Shown here in pieces: positions 7,008 to 7,794 of a stretch of DNA of 7,794 nt. The stretch comes from Leptolyngbya sp. SIO4C5 (GTDB lineage: Bacteria; Cyanobacteriota; Cyanobacteriia; Phormidesmidales; Phormidesmidaceae), in NCBI GenBank assembly GCA_010671965.1, contig JAAHIC010000184.1:1-7794 (forward strand). Reading direction: 5' to 3'. Each line of letters starts with the position of its first letter. The first letter of the stretch is position 1. The notes under the pieces were generated by a model that saw only the letters and a program-made list of their open reading frames with translations, was not told where the DNA came from and did no database searches. The translations under genes were made by a program, and so were the position numbers.

Positions 7008-7794
7008 ATGGTGATAGCTAAGCAAACTCAACTCCCAGCTCGGCAATTGTATCAAACAACCAGCTCTCAAAACTTACTCTGCCTAGATGTTCTGAGATGC
7101 ATTGCTATCATCGGTGTTGTCGGAGTACATCTGATAGCTGACTTAGAGATATCACCAGTCAGATTTTATCCTTCTAGCGCTGGTATCACCAGCAACCTGT
7201 CTGCACTTTTAACCTTCAGCGCTGACAGCTATTCACTGCAAATAGCTATAATTCAGCTTTTCCAACTAGGCTTGAAGTTTGGCTGGCAAGCCGTTCATGT
7301 ATTCCTCTTTATTAGTGGATTCGGTCTATACCTTGCTTTTTTAAAGACATCTCAGCCTAGTTCTGAATTAGGATTGCAGTTCTGGCTGAGGTGGCTGAGA
7401 AGAAGATTCGATCGAGTCTTACCTAAGTATTGGGTGGTTCTGACAGCCATTTTTGTAATTAAAGCAGGCAGTGCAGTCATTGATGCTCTAGCGGGGCAAG
7501 AAGCTTTGAGTCGGCCCGCCATACTTTTTACTCAGTATTTAATGAGTTTATTTTTGATACGGGGACTATCCCAAGCTAGCTTTTTCGCTTTAGCAGGTGC
7601 TCTTTGGTATATTCCATTGATTATTGGGCTTTACCTCTGTTTCCCCGTCCTAATTTATTTGCTGCGCCGCTATCAAATATCATTGTTAGCGCTTTTATTG
7701 GGAACTGTTTTGGTATCGCTCAACTATCGCTTCATCATCAATATTGATCCCTGTGCAAATTCCAGTCCCAAGGATTCTGGCAAGCAGCATGAAC
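7008..7794 (+). CDS. Acyltransferase-3 family membrane protein, 5' part
   Basis: An open frame of 262 codons starts at ATG 7008 and continues past the window edge. It matches the acyltransferase-3 family (Pfam PF01757), integral membrane enzymes that acetylate or succinylate exported sugars and other surface molecules. Visible motifs in order are LDVLRCIAIIGVVGVHL (26-42), with the conserved Arg30 and the putative catalytic His41 ending the first membrane helix; GWQAVHVFLFISGFGLYL (92-109), the family F-F-x-x-S-G-F block; RWLRRRFDRVLPKYW (128-142), the R-R-x-x-R-x-x-P-x-Y-W block; and ALWYIPLIIGLYL (198-210). Family members are usually 350-400 residues, so about a third is missing. AGG at 6998-7000 is a weak ribosome site 7 bases before the ATG; the next codon, GTG, is a possible alternative start. 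The gene is more AT-rich than those before 6186 and has no HIP1 site, which may point to transfer. The substrate is unknown; a surface glycan is likely given the nearby polysaccharide genes. Confidence 0.85.
   Translation, partial: MVIAKQTQLPARQLYQTTSSQNLLCLDVLRCIAIIGVVGVHLIADLEISPVRFYPSSAGITSNLSALLTFSADSYSLQIAIIQLFQLGLKFGWQAVHVFLFISGFGLYLAFLKTSQPSSELGLQFWLRWLRRRFDRVLPKYWVVLTAIFVIKAGSAVIDALAGQEALSRPAILFTQYLMSLFLIRGLSQASFFALAGALWYIPLIIGLYLCFPVLIYLLRRYQISLLALLLGTVLVSLNYRFIINIDPCANSSPKDSGKQHE

Noticed and set aside
1..7794. CRISPR array, insertion sequence, tRNA or rRNA genes
   Set aside because: No regularly spaced repeats, no transposase motifs or terminal inverted repeats, and no cloverleaf or rRNA-like stretches were seen on either strand.

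Overview
The window looks like cyanobacterial chromosome. The palindrome GCGATCGC (HIP1) occurs 14 times between positions 483 and 6019, and the minus-strand gene near 6.4 kb resembles a small protein family I know only from cyanobacteria. No species can be named from this sequence alone.

Positions 1-3616 hold the end of an extracellular-polysaccharide cluster on the plus strand. It contains the C-terminal remnant of a GT61 (DUF563) glycosyltransferase with an in-frame stop at the window edge, a 645-residue exported beta-helix protein with two pectate-lyase-3-type modules, and a 475-residue Wzy/O-antigen-ligase-like membrane protein. The gaps are 5 and 2 bases, so these genes look co-transcribed and translationally coupled. 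A plausible reading is that the Wzy-like protein polymerises or ligates a glycan whose chain is modified or cut by the beta-helix protein.

Positions 3669-6185 hold two plus-strand genes not tied to polysaccharide. One is a TrmJ-type tRNA 2'-O-methyltransferase. The other is a membrane-anchored class-A-beta-lactamase-fold serine hydrolase with a long Pro/Arg-rich N-terminal region and no equivalent of the deacylating glutamate.

Positions 6237-6614 (minus strand) encode a small cyanobacterial protein whose frame is open for 125 codons except for one amber codon at position 13, where the family appears to have tryptophan. It converges on the serine hydrolase gene. A 393-base AT-rich gap (6615-7007) follows with no supported gene. 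Then comes the 5' part of an acyltransferase-3 membrane protein that runs off the window, probably another surface-glycan gene. The region after 6186 has no HIP1 site.

I did not find a clearly new multi-gene system. The most notable points are the amber-interrupted small gene, the broken GT61 gene, the doubled beta-helix enzyme coupled to a polymerase-like gene, and the serine hydrolase with an altered omega loop.
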